A stretch of DNA of 64,000 nucleotides from Christensenellaceae bacterium (GTDB taxonomy: Bacteria; Bacillota; Clostridia; Christensenellales; CAG-138), in assembly GCA_031261085.1 (NCBI GenBank), contig JAISKB010000014.1, positions 62,001 to 126,000 on the forward strand, written 5' to 3'. Positions 52,578 to 60,838 of the stretch are shown here, piece after piece. Both the position numbers and the translations under genes were made by a program. The first letter of the stretch is position 1. Each line of letters starts with the position of its first letter. Under the pieces are notes generated by a model, which saw only the letters and a list, made by a program, of their open reading frames with translations, did no database searches and was not told the origin of the DNA.

Positions 52578-54536
52578 TCAGCGCCTCCTCACTCGGATGG
52601 CATTTTCGGTACAATATTGCTGGCACAAGCCGCAATCCACACACAGTACGCCATCGATGCCCGCCTTTTTTTCAGCCGCGTTGAAGCGGGTTGCGGGGCA
52701 GCCCAGCTGCACACACGTTTTGCAGCCGGAGCATGCTTCTGCGTTTACATAGGTTTTTGCCATCGTCTTTTTAACGCGGCGCTGCCGCTGCAACTGGCAC
52801 TCGCCCTCCATCACCACCACGGCCGGGCCCTCGAAGGCCAGCGCATCGGCAATGGCGCTTACGGCATCTTCTTTTTGATACGCATCCGCGGTACGCACAA
52901 ATTCGACACCCATCGCCTTAATAATAGGAAGAATTTCCATGCGCGGATATTCCTGCGCATACGCGTCCAGCCCGGTGGTCGGGTTGGGCTGATGCCCCGT
53001 CATGCATGTCCAGCGGTTGTCGAGCACCAAAAAGCAGATGTTCGAATGGTTATACACGGCATTGGCCAACGCCGGCAGTATGGCGTGGAAGAAGGTGGAG
53101 TCGCCGCAAACCGCCACGAGCTTACCCTTGTCGTAGCCCAGCTTGCTTTGCCCGTGCGCCATCGAAATGCCGCTGCCCATCACATACAGCGTGTCGAGCA
53201 CATCATAGGGGGATTCCGCCTGATAGCGGCGGGAGGCGCTGTTGTCGATTTGCAAATCGCCCCCAAATATGCCATACCCGGCTTGCTCGTAGCAGCCGAT
53301 ATCGCCATTGACGATATGCACCGCATCCTCTGGGTAAGCGCTCAGCGCCGTGCGCAGCGCGCAATAGGTACCCAGGTGCGAGCAGCCCGCGCACAGCGTA
53401 GACGAGCGCGGTATGACCAGCTTTGCCAATTCCTGCCGTATGGCTTCCTTGGCGGCGGCAGGGGCTTGCGCGCCGAAATACGGCGCAATCGCCGCCGTAA
53501 CGATATCGGTGTTCAGCTCGCCATAGGGTTCGAATATGCGGCTTATCCCTTTGCCGAATATCTTTACATTGCGCGCATCCTCTTGCGCCAGCGCGCGCAG
53601 GAAATTTTCACAGAGCGGGTCGCCCTCTTCTATCACGAGCACGGTATCCAGCCCCTGCAAAAAAGCCTTGGCCAGCTTATCGGCAAAGGGGAACACCATG
53701 CCCAGCTTTAAGAACGCGACATCATCGCCCACGCCCAGCCGGTTTAACGCTTCCTTCGCATAGGCCGCGCCCAGCCCCGTGGCCAGCACGCCCAGCTTCG
53801 CCCCCTTTGGCTTAACGAGCGTATTGAACGGGCTTTCGTTTGCCTTGGCCTGTGCGCGCACCAGCGCCGTGTGCAGCCACTTATGCTTGTTTACCGCGCC
53901 CGGAGGCCCGTATACATCCCAGCGATAGGGCATTTCGTAATGCTTGTTGAAGCCTATCTCATTGCGCTCCGCGCGGGCTTCGCCAAACAGCACATCGCCG
54001 CTCGCGTGGGATATGCGGCTTACCGAGCGCAGCATCACCGGCAGCTCCAAGTCCTCCGACAGCGCGAACGCCGCCTTGGTCATATCCTTGGCTTCCTGCT
54101 GGTTTTCAGGTTCTAAACAGGGGATTTCGGCATACGCGGCCAACAGGCGCGTATCCTGCTCGTTGGAGGAATAGTGGGCGTCCGGGTCATCGGCCACCAC
54201 CACCACCATGCCCCCTTTAACCCCGCCATAGGGCAGGGTCATAAATGTATCCATAGCCACGTTAAGCCCGGCGTTTTTCATGGCGCACAGGGTGCGCGCG
54301 CCCGTGAGCGCCGCCCCCGCGGCTACTTCAAACGCCACCTTTTCGTTTAGGCTCCACTCCACATAATAATCGCTTTCGGGCGCCGCGCTAAGCAGCACCT
54401 CGCCCACCTCCGAAGAGGGCGTGCCCGGGTATGCCGCCATAAGCTGCAGCCCCGCTTCCACCGCGCCGCGGGCTATCGCCTCGTTGCCCATCAGCACTTC
54501 ACGATGGCCTGCTGGCTGTAAAACAACAGAAGCCAT
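52578..54536 (-). CDS. iorA: Indolepyruvate:ferredoxin oxidoreductase, alpha subunit
   Basis: 652 aa. The N-terminal pyrimidine-binding domain (GNEAIARGAVEAGLQLMAAYPGTPSSE, in parts) is followed by a transketolase-like linker, a TPP-binding domain (LCAGCSHLGTYCAL, VNGDIGCYEQAGYGIFGG, AVCGDSTFFHAILPAL) and a C-terminal 2x[4Fe-4S] ferredoxin domain (ACSGCKTCVQLGCPATRF and CVDCGLCQQYCTENAI). Substrates known for the family are aryl pyruvates from aromatic amino acids; other 2-oxo acids are possible. The ATG at 54536 follows GAGGAAAGAGAA; an in-frame ATG at 54560 has no ribosome site. Confidence 0.93.
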   Translation of the reverse strand: MASVVLQPAGHREVLMGNEAIARGAVEAGLQLMAAYPGTPSSEVGEVLLSAAPESDYYVEWSLNEKVAFEVAAGAALTGARTLCAMKNAGLNVAMDTFMTLPYGGVKGGMVVVVADDPDAHYSSNEQDTRLLAAYAEIPCLEPENQQEAKDMTKAAFALSEDLELPVMLRSVSRISHASGDVLFGEARAERNEIGFNKHYEMPYRWDVYGPPGAVNKHKWLHTALVRAQAKANESPFNTLVKPKGAKLGVLATGLGAAYAKEALNRLGVGDDVAFLKLGMVFPFADKLAKAFLQGLDTVLVIEEGDPLCENFLRALAQEDARNVKIFGKGISRIFEPYGELNTDIVTAAIAPYFGAQAPAAAKEAIRQELAKLVIPRSSTLCAGCSHLGTYCALRTALSAYPEDAVHIVNGDIGCYEQAGYGIFGGDLQIDNSASRRYQAESPYDVLDTLYVMGSGISMAHGQSKLGYDKGKLVAVCGDSTFFHAILPALANAVYNHSNICFLVLDNRWTCMTGHQPNPTTGLDAYAQEYPRMEILPIIKAMGVEFVRTADAYQKEDAVSAIADALAFEGPAVVVMEGECQLQRQRRVKKTMAKTYVNAEACSGCKTCVQLGCPATRFNAAEKKAGIDGVLCVDCGLCQQYCTENAIRVRRR

Positions 54537-54572
54537 TTCTCTTTCCTCACTTTCTGCCAAATAGAACGCCTG

Positions 54573-55913
54573 TTACGATTTGCGCAGCAGCGCGCCAATT
54601 GCCCGCACCGCGCGTTCGGGGGTAGGATACGCCGGTATGCCCGCGCGTATCAGCAGGGGAACCTCCTGCTTTTCCACCTCGCCGCCGCCCAAAAAAGCAA
54701 CGACGATGGGTTTGCCCAGCTTTTGCCGCACCGCGTCGGCCATTTCGGCCGCCCCCGCTATCGGATCCCCAAATATTAGTAAGAAGCAATCCGCCACATC
54801 ATACGCGCTCAATGCTTCGAGTGCGACCCGATACCTATCGGCCGTGGCGTCGCCCGTTAAATCGAGAGGATTGGCCAGCACGCATTGCGGCGGAAGCTTT
54901 TCGCGCAGCGCCTGCACGGCTTCTTCGCCGAGCGGCGGCAATGCGATGCCCAAGTCCTCGGCTACATCCGCCGCCAATATGCCGCTGCCGCCGCTGCTCG
55001 TCAATATCGCCAGCCTGCGCCCGGCAGGCTTGGGTAACAAGCTGAGTATCTTGCTGTAATCATAAAATTCGGCAATGCCCTCGGCGCGTATCAGGCCGAT
55101 TTGCCGGCAGGCGGCATCGAACACGGCATCGCTGCCCGCGATGGATTTTGTATGGCTCTGCGCCGCCTCGGCCCCCTTGGCCGTGCGGCCGGGCTTTAGC
55201 AGCACCAAAGGCTTTTTTTGCAGCACAGCCCGCGCCGCTTCCATAAATTGACGGCCGTCCCGCACGCCTTCGATGTTGAGCGCTATTACGCGCACGTCGT
55301 CTTCCTGCGCAAAAAACTGCATCAGGTCGATAACCGGCACGCCGCTGTTGTTGCCCAGCGCCACCGTGGCCGTTACGCCCAAGCCGTCCTCCGCCGCCCA
55401 GCCGCCCATAGCGGCCCCTATGGTGCCGCTTTGCGAAACGACCGCCATGGCGCCGCGCGTTTCGATGAGCGGCCAAGATGCGCACAGCTTATTGGGCAGG
55501 TAGTTGACGCCCTGGCAGTTGGGGCCTATCACCGCGATGCCACCGGCTTCGGCAATGGCCATAACCTCCGCTTCGAGCTCGGCATTGCCGATTTCGCGGA
55601 AGCCGCCGCTGATGATGATGGCACCCTTGGCCCCCTTTTGCACGGCCTGCCGCATTACATCCGGCACGGCGCGGGCCGGTACGACGATCACCACCAGGTC
55701 TACCGCGCCGGGCACATCGCCCAGCGAAGCGGCGCAGGGCACGCCCAGTATGCTCTCGCTGCCCGGGTTGATGGGGTATACCGCGCCGGCATACCCGCCC
55801 TCGAGTATGTTTTTGAGTATGACATAGCCCGTTTTACTTGGGTTGGCCGAAGCGCCCACCACCGCCACGCTTTTGGCGTAGAACAGGGAGCGAATCGTAT
55901 CGAGGTTTGGCAT
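54573..55913 (-). CDS. ADP-forming acyl-CoA synthetase, alpha subunit
   Basis: 446 aa. A CoA-binding Rossmann domain (SVAVVGASANPSKTGYVIL, GVYPINPG-type stretch) is followed by a succinyl-CoA synthetase-like domain (AVIGPNCQGVNYLP, VVSQSGTIGAAMGGWA, ALGNNSGVPVIDLMQFF), with the phosphorylated His expected in SHTKSIAG, and a third domain (LTSSGGSGILAADVAEDLGI). GGAGG lies 5 bases before the ATG at 55913. Partner of the beta subunit at 51245; together they make ATP from acyl-CoA. Confidence 0.92.
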   Translation of the reverse strand: MPNLDTIRSLFYAKSVAVVGASANPSKTGYVILKNILEGGYAGAVYPINPGSESILGVPCAASLGDVPGAVDLVVIVVPARAVPDVMRQAVQKGAKGAIIISGGFREIGNAELEAEVMAIAEAGGIAVIGPNCQGVNYLPNKLCASWPLIETRGAMAVVSQSGTIGAAMGGWAAEDGLGVTATVALGNNSGVPVIDLMQFFAQEDDVRVIALNIEGVRDGRQFMEAARAVLQKKPLVLLKPGRTAKGAEAAQSHTKSIAGSDAVFDAACRQIGLIRAEGIAEFYDYSKILSLLPKPAGRRLAILTSSGGSGILAADVAEDLGIALPPLGEEAVQALREKLPPQCVLANPLDLTGDATADRYRVALEALSAYDVADCFLLIFGDPIAGAAEMADAVRQKLGKPIVVAFLGGGEVEKQEVPLLIRAGIPAYPTPERAVRAIGALLRKS

Positions 55914-55939
55914 ATATGCCTCCAATCGTGCGCGGCGCG

Positions 55940-57316
55940 TTAAATATTGACACCTGTTTTACGCCACAGTATCTTCGCCTGCTCCTGGCATTGCTTGGCT
56001 ATATCCTCTTCATCCACCTGTGTGGAACGGCCGTTTTCGATTACCACGCGCCCGTCCACGAGCACGGTTTCTACCTGCCGGCCCTGGAAGGTCATATCGA
56101 AATAGCTCAGCGCGGAGCAGGGCGCCACGGGCGAGGGACTATCCGGCTTGATGATGATGATATCCGCTTTTTTGCCCGGCTCCAGGCTGCCCACCTGGTT
56201 TTGCAGCCCCATCGCGCGCGCCGCGTTGCCCAGCGCCATATCCAGCACCTGGAATATGGGCAGCAGCATGGCGTTGGCGTTGTGCGCCTTGTGCAGCAAA
56301 AACGCGTAGCGCAGGTATTCCGCAATATCCAGCGTGAAGAAGTCATCGTGGCCTATGGTGATATTCAGCCCGTTTTGCATCATATAGGGTATGCGGGCCA
56401 CGCCATTGCCGCCGAAGGAATTTGTCATGGGGGTGTGCGCTATGTTCACCTTGTTGCGCGCGAGTATCGCCACATCCTCATCCGTCAGGTCGATGCAGTG
56501 CGCGGCGATTACATCCGGGCCCAGCACGCCGGTTTCCTCTAGGATTTGCGGCGCGCTCATGCCGTGCTTTTCCACCACGAACGCGCGCGGTATTTCGGCT
56601 ATGTGCACCTGTATGCCCACGCCGTATTCGTTGGCTACCTGCCGCGCCCTTTCCATCGTTGGGCGGGAATTGGTAAACGCCGTGTGCAGGCCCAGCCTGC
56701 CCTCCAAGCGGCCGCCGCCCTTGGGGTATTTTTTGAAGAACGCGATATTCTCCTCTAGCCCCTGCTCGGCATTGGCCACCGAAATATTTTTGAGTATATG
56801 CCCGCCGGGCACGCGCTCCGTTACCTCGTAGCCCACCTGCGCGCGGATACCCGTTTCGAGTATCGCTTTTGCGCTCGCATCCAGTATGCCGGGCAGCGCA
56901 TTGGGGCCTTCGACAAACTCGCATACGGTCGTGACGCCGTTTTTGAGCATCTTGGTGGCCGCATAGCGGGTGGCGGCGTATACGCCCTCTTGCGTGGTAA
57001 TATCCTCCAACCACTCCCAGCCCATCTTTTGCAGCATATCCCAAAAGTCATGCAGCTGCGAAAAATCCACCGGCATATTATGCCCCAATACATAGGGCAT
57101 ATGGCTGTGCGTTACGATAAACCCGGGCATCACCAGCCGCCCCGTCGCGTCTATCGCTTGGGCGTTTGGGTATTTGGCTTCGAGCTCGGCCGTAGCGCCG
57201 ATTTCGACAATGCTGCCCCCGCTGATTGCCACCGCACCGCCCTCCAGCATCTGCCCGGTCAGCGCATCGGGCGCAAACGTAAGCACCAGGCCATTCTTAA
57301 TCAACAGCTCCGCCAT
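55940..57316 (-). CDS. Zinc amidohydrolase, SsnA/chlorohydrolase-like
   Basis: 458 aa TIM-barrel amidohydrolase. Metal ligands: THSHMP (HxH), VHIAEIP, AAHCIDL and the Asp in IGHDDFF. The end (PGKKADIIIIKP, YFDMTFQGRQVETVLVDGRVV, AKILWRKTG) is like SsnA of purine-catabolic clusters and like atrazine/guanine-deaminase relatives. It would hydrolyse an amino-substituted or cyclic N-heterocycle; creatinine-like, guanine-like and other aminopurine substrates are all conceivable. The ATG at 57316 follows AGGAG by 8 bases; the GTG at 57325 is too close to that site. Confidence 0.87.
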   Translation of the reverse strand: MAELLIKNGLVLTFAPDALTGQMLEGGAVAISGGSIVEIGATAELEAKYPNAQAIDATGRLVMPGFIVTHSHMPYVLGHNMPVDFSQLHDFWDMLQKMGWEWLEDITTQEGVYAATRYAATKMLKNGVTTVCEFVEGPNALPGILDASAKAILETGIRAQVGYEVTERVPGGHILKNISVANAEQGLEENIAFFKKYPKGGGRLEGRLGLHTAFTNSRPTMERARQVANEYGVGIQVHIAEIPRAFVVEKHGMSAPQILEETGVLGPDVIAAHCIDLTDEDVAILARNKVNIAHTPMTNSFGGNGVARIPYMMQNGLNITIGHDDFFTLDIAEYLRYAFLLHKAHNANAMLLPIFQVLDMALGNAARAMGLQNQVGSLEPGKKADIIIIKPDSPSPVAPCSALSYFDMTFQGRQVETVLVDGRVVIENGRSTQVDEEDIAKQCQEQAKILWRKTGVNI

Positions 57317-57337
57317 TGCATGCACTCCTTCTTATTA

Positions 57338-57412
57338 TATATAGTTATACGTTATATATGGTTATGCGTCGTCATACATCCTATACAGCTATACGCTATA
57401 TATAGTTATACC
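57338..57412. repeat. Four copies of a 14-bp motif TATAYRGYTATRCS
   Basis: Copies start at 57338, 57355, 57382 and 57399, that is two pairs with 17-bp spacing inside each pair. Each copy is centred on a near-palindrome (TATAGTTATA, TATACAGCTATA). The block fills the 89-base spacer between the PreA-like and amidohydrolase genes. It may be an operator or an internal promoter region. Confidence 0.55.
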
Positions 57413-58587
57413 GGGTAATAATTATGATCGATCGACTGCGTGGAGCAGACCGAGGCGCACATGCCGCAGCCATGGCACTTTTCGGTAATGAACTCGGGCT
57501 TGCTCTCCCCCATCTCGATGGCGCCATAGGCGCAGGCCATCACGCAGTTGCCGCAGGCGGTGCACCTGTTTTTATTGCGCTGCGGGTATACATACTCCCG
57601 CAATATCTGCTTGCCCTGCTCCGCGCGCTCGCGTATGCGCGTATGCGTGAGGCCGCGGAAATCGGCCAGGCTGTTATAGCCCTTGCGCTTCATAAACGCC
57701 GCCAAGCCATCGTAAACATCGGCATACACCTCGTAGCCGTTGCGTATGCTCGAAGAGGAGAGCGCCACCGCCGAAGCGCCGGCCATGATGTATTCCGCGG
57801 CATCCTCGCCGCTGGCCACACCACCTATACCTATTACGGGCACGTCAACCTCTTCGGTTATCTCCAGCACCATGCGCAGCACCAGCGGCTTGAGCGCCGC
57901 CCCCGTAAGGCCGCCATAGCCCTTGGGCCCGCCCAATATGGGCTGCCCATCCTCGATGTTGATGCCTATGACCGGGCCTATGGAATCGGCGGCCGAAATC
58001 GCGTCCGCCCCGGCATCCACCACGGCACGCGCCCACGTTTTGCAATTCAGGTGGAATATGGCGCTGAATTTGGCGATGACGGGTATCTTCACAGCCTTCT
58101 TTACGGCCTCTATCTGCCGCGCATATTCCCTAGGGTCGTTCACCTCGGGCAGCGGCATCTTTAGGCCGGGGTACATGGCTTCGAGTATGTTGCCCATATG
58201 CGGGCAGGCCGTGGGGTATTCGATAAACGAAGCACCCGCGGCTTCGCAGCCGCGCGCCAGCTCCACGGCTTCTTCGGGGGTGGTGCCAGCCATGTTGGCG
58301 ATGATGGGTATGCCCGCCTTGCGCGCCTTGGGAAATTCTTCGTTAAACCACTGATCGGCCGTGAGGTTGGTGCCGAACACGCAGTTGATCATGGACCCGC
58401 CGCGCACCATCTTCATGTTGGGCAGCACATCCGTCTGCATATCCTTTACGATCGTTTTTGTGGTAGCCGCGCCCAGGTTAAATTCGCTCACCAGCCCTAT
58501 CCTCTCGCCATCCATGCCATCTATGCTCGAGGAGGAAATGATGGGGCTTTTTAACTTTATACCGGCAATATCTACGCTTAAATCCAT
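57406..58587 (-). CDS. PreA-like dihydropyrimidine/dihydroorotate dehydrogenase with ferredoxin tail
   Basis: 393 aa. A flavin-binding TIM barrel (LSVDIAGIKLKSPIISSSS, IPIIANMAG, ALSSSSIRNGYEVYADV) is followed by two [4Fe-4S] motifs, CTACGNCVMACAYGAI and CHGCGMCASVCSTQSI. PreA reduces uracil and thymine in pyrimidine breakdown together with PreT; no preT lies here, so electrons may come from ferredoxin. The usual catalytic Cys region of DPD is replaced by YPTACPHMGN, which still has a Cys. In this island it may reduce or oxidise a C=C or C=N bond of the heterocycle. Confidence 0.88.
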   Translation of the reverse strand: MDLSVDIAGIKLKSPIISSSSIDGMDGERIGLVSEFNLGAATTKTIVKDMQTDVLPNMKMVRGGSMINCVFGTNLTADQWFNEEFPKARKAGIPIIANMAGTTPEEAVELARGCEAAGASFIEYPTACPHMGNILEAMYPGLKMPLPEVNDPREYARQIEAVKKAVKIPVIAKFSAIFHLNCKTWARAVVDAGADAISAADSIGPVIGINIEDGQPILGGPKGYGGLTGAALKPLVLRMVLEITEEVDVPVIGIGGVASGEDAAEYIMAGASAVALSSSSIRNGYEVYADVYDGLAAFMKRKGYNSLADFRGLTHTRIRERAEQGKQILREYVYPQRNKNRCTACGNCVMACAYGAIEMGESKPEFITEKCHGCGMCASVCSTQSIDHNYYPV

Positions 58588-58634
58588 TGGTTTAGGCTCA
58601 CTTTCTAAGTTATAGACGGTTTTTGTCGGCGCCG

Positions 58635-59627
58635 TTATTTAAGCAGCAGCGTCAGCAGCGCCTTGATGGTGTGCAGGCGGTTTTCCGCTTCGTCGAATAT
58701 GATCGAGTTCGGCCCATCGAGCACCTCGTCGGTAACCTCTTCGTTGCGCGCGGCGGGCAGGCAGTGCATCACCTTCACGCGCTTGGGCGCGGTATCGACG
58801 ATTTTTTTGGTAACGCACCAGTTGTGGAGCGTGGACTTATAGGCGGCAAATTCCGGGTTGCCGCGGTAGCCGGTTTCGGGGCCTTCGGCAAATATCTCGG
58901 GGCTTACCCACGAATACACGTTGATGAAGTCCGCATCCTTCGTCGCTTCTTCATACGAGCGCACGATGTCTATCTTGGCGCCCGTAAGCGGCGCTTCTTC
59001 TTTGGCCCACTGCACATAGCGCGGGTCGGGGTCCATGCCCTCGGGGCAGGCGATGGTAACATCGAAGCCCATCTTCGCGGCCATGACCATGGTGGAATTC
59101 GTAAGGCCGGCCGGCGGGTTCAGCTCGCCATAGCCCCACAAGAAGGCTACCTTCGCGCCCTTTACATTGCCGCCGCCGTGCTCCTGCATGGTCATTACAT
59201 CCGCAAAGGATTGGGTGGGGTGCTCTACCGGACAGCTCGCGTTGATGACGGGCACGGTGGCCAGGCGCTCGGTTTCCTCGAGCAGCTCCCGCGTTACCGG
59301 GCGGTAGGCTATGCCATCCACATAGCGCGTGATCGTCATAATGGTATCGTGCCAGTTTTCGGCGCCGGCCGAGCCAGACCAAATGCGGTTTTTATCCAGC
59401 CACATCATATGGCCGCCAAGGTGGGTCATAGCCGTTTCGAACGAGCAGCTTGTGCGCGTGGACTGCGTGGCAAATATGCCCGCCAGCGACTTGGCGCGCA
59501 GGTATTCGTGCGGGCGGCCCTCCTTGAGGGCGCGCTTTAGGTCATGCGCGGTTTCCAACACAAACAGTACTTCTTCCGGCGTTAATTCGTTGATGCCCAA
59601 TAAGCTCCTGCCCTTAAATGTTTTCAT
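58635..59627 (-). CDS. Carbamoyltransferase of the ornithine/aspartate transcarbamylase family, variant substrate site
   Basis: 330 aa. Carbamoyl-phosphate motifs are kept: STRTSCSFE at 56-64 (normally STRTRxSFE, so the last Arg is Ser), HPTQSFADV and VMHCLPAARNEEV. The amino-acid loop, SMG in ornithine transcarbamylase, is replaced by VYSWVSPEIF, so ornithine is unlikely. In a degradative island the natural direction would be phosphorolysis of a ureido (N-carbamoyl) compound to carbamoyl phosphate, which a carbamate kinase can turn into ATP. No carbamate kinase is in the window. It resembles YgeW-like unknown transcarbamylases in context only. Confidence 0.85.
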   Translation of the reverse strand: MKTFKGRSLLGINELTPEEVLFVLETAHDLKRALKEGRPHEYLRAKSLAGIFATQSTRTSCSFETAMTHLGGHMMWLDKNRIWSGSAGAENWHDTIMTITRYVDGIAYRPVTRELLEETERLATVPVINASCPVEHPTQSFADVMTMQEHGGGNVKGAKVAFLWGYGELNPPAGLTNSTMVMAAKMGFDVTIACPEGMDPDPRYVQWAKEEAPLTGAKIDIVRSYEEATKDADFINVYSWVSPEIFAEGPETGYRGNPEFAAYKSTLHNWCVTKKIVDTAPKRVKVMHCLPAARNEEVTDEVLDGPNSIIFDEAENRLHTIKALLTLLLK

Positions 59628-59698
59628 CGTGGTTTTCCTTTCTGTAACGGCATAGTGCCTTAATATGCGCGTTTATTGCGGCGCGCCATGTTTTAATT

Positions 59699-60835
59699 TT
59701 AAGAAATTTTCCCCTCGTAGAGGAACTGCTTGATTTGCTCGATGTTCCACCCGGGGTTTAACCCCAGCGCGGCGATGTCGCGCCCGGCGCTGTGCAGGTC
59801 GCGCGCCAGCAAGCCCTCGGCGAGCGTGGTAATCGCATCGCACACGGGGGTGGGCACGCCCACCAGCCGGCCCAGGGAAGAGTAGGTTACCAAGCCATAG
59901 GGCACATCCTCCACAAGGTGACGCACATCCAGCCGGAACGGCCCCTCGCACACCTCCAAAAACGGGGTGTGTATGGCTTCGTAAATGGGCAGCACGGCGT
60001 CGACGCCATCCCGGTTCCACTTGACCATGCGTATCTCTTCCTCTAGCGTATATTGCTTGAGCCCCAGCTTTTCGCCGATGGCCATGCGCTCGCGGTCGAC
60101 GGCCTCGATGAGGTTGACGACCGGCTTGGGGTTTTCCTTCACGCCAAATAGATGAAAGTCAGGGTCGCCGCTGTGTATCGCGGCCGCGTTGCAAATCATG
60201 GGCGGCGTGTGCGTGATGGCGTTATAATCCACCAGCAGGGTATCTATCACGTTTTGCCCGCGCCGCAGCGTATAGCCGTGCGCCGCCGGGTACAGCTCCT
60301 GCAATACCTCCCATACGATATCCATATCCTTGGCGGGGAACGCCGCGAACATAAGGTTGAGCGTGCGGGATTCCAGCCGTACCTGCGTATCGTTCAGGCG
60401 GGAGGCGCCATAGGGCAGCGTGTTGCAATCGGCCAAAAATACGCGGCTCGTGTTGCCCGCTTCGCTCAGCGCCTTTTTCCACACCAGCGAAGCGCCGCCC
60501 TTGCCCAGGCAGATGATAATCTGCCCATCTTTAATGAAGGGCGCCGCCTGCTCGGCATAGGTTTTAACGGCAAAGAACGGCACCGGGTTTAATATAACAT
60601 CCGCGCCGCGCAGGGCGTCCTCAATAGTACTTGCCGCCAGCGCCACCTTGCACAGCGGGCCAACGGGGTTGGAATCGATATCGCACACCTGTATGCCGCC
60701 GGCTGTTTTTACACCCTCCAGCTTACCGGGCAGGGTATCGTATATCGTTACATCATAGTTCATGCCGGCCATATCCGCCGCGCTCATAAAACCGCCGTTG
60801 CCGGCGCCCAATACCGCAATTCGTTTGATTTGCAT
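59699..60835 (-). CDS. NAD(P)-dependent opine (octopine/nopaline) dehydrogenase family protein
   Basis: 378 aa. A Rossmann domain (IAVLGAGNGGFMSAADMAG, then VILNPVPFFAVKTYAEQAAP) is followed by the octopine-dehydrogenase C-terminal domain, with conserved His and Asp/Arg candidates in YNAITHTPPMICNAAAIHSG. Such enzymes reversibly join an amino acid and a 2-oxo acid through a secondary amine. Located 3 bases after hydantoinase B, it could oxidise an N-substituted amino acid made by ring opening. Substrate unknown. Confidence 0.88.
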   Translation of the reverse strand: MQIKRIAVLGAGNGGFMSAADMAGMNYDVTIYDTLPGKLEGVKTAGGIQVCDIDSNPVGPLCKVALAASTIEDALRGADVILNPVPFFAVKTYAEQAAPFIKDGQIIICLGKGGASLVWKKALSEAGNTSRVFLADCNTLPYGASRLNDTQVRLESRTLNLMFAAFPAKDMDIVWEVLQELYPAAHGYTLRRGQNVIDTLLVDYNAITHTPPMICNAAAIHSGDPDFHLFGVKENPKPVVNLIEAVDRERMAIGEKLGLKQYTLEEEIRMVKWNRDGVDAVLPIYEAIHTPFLEVCEGPFRLDVRHLVEDVPYGLVTYSSLGRLVGVPTPVCDAITTLAEGLLARDLHSAGRDIAALGLNPGWNIEQIKQFLYEGKIS

Positions 60836-60838
60836 GCT

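Noticed and set aside
58635..59627. Biosynthetic ornithine carbamoyltransferase (argF)
   Set aside because: The SMG substrate loop is missing and the STRTR motif is altered; no arginine genes are nearby and the context is catabolic.
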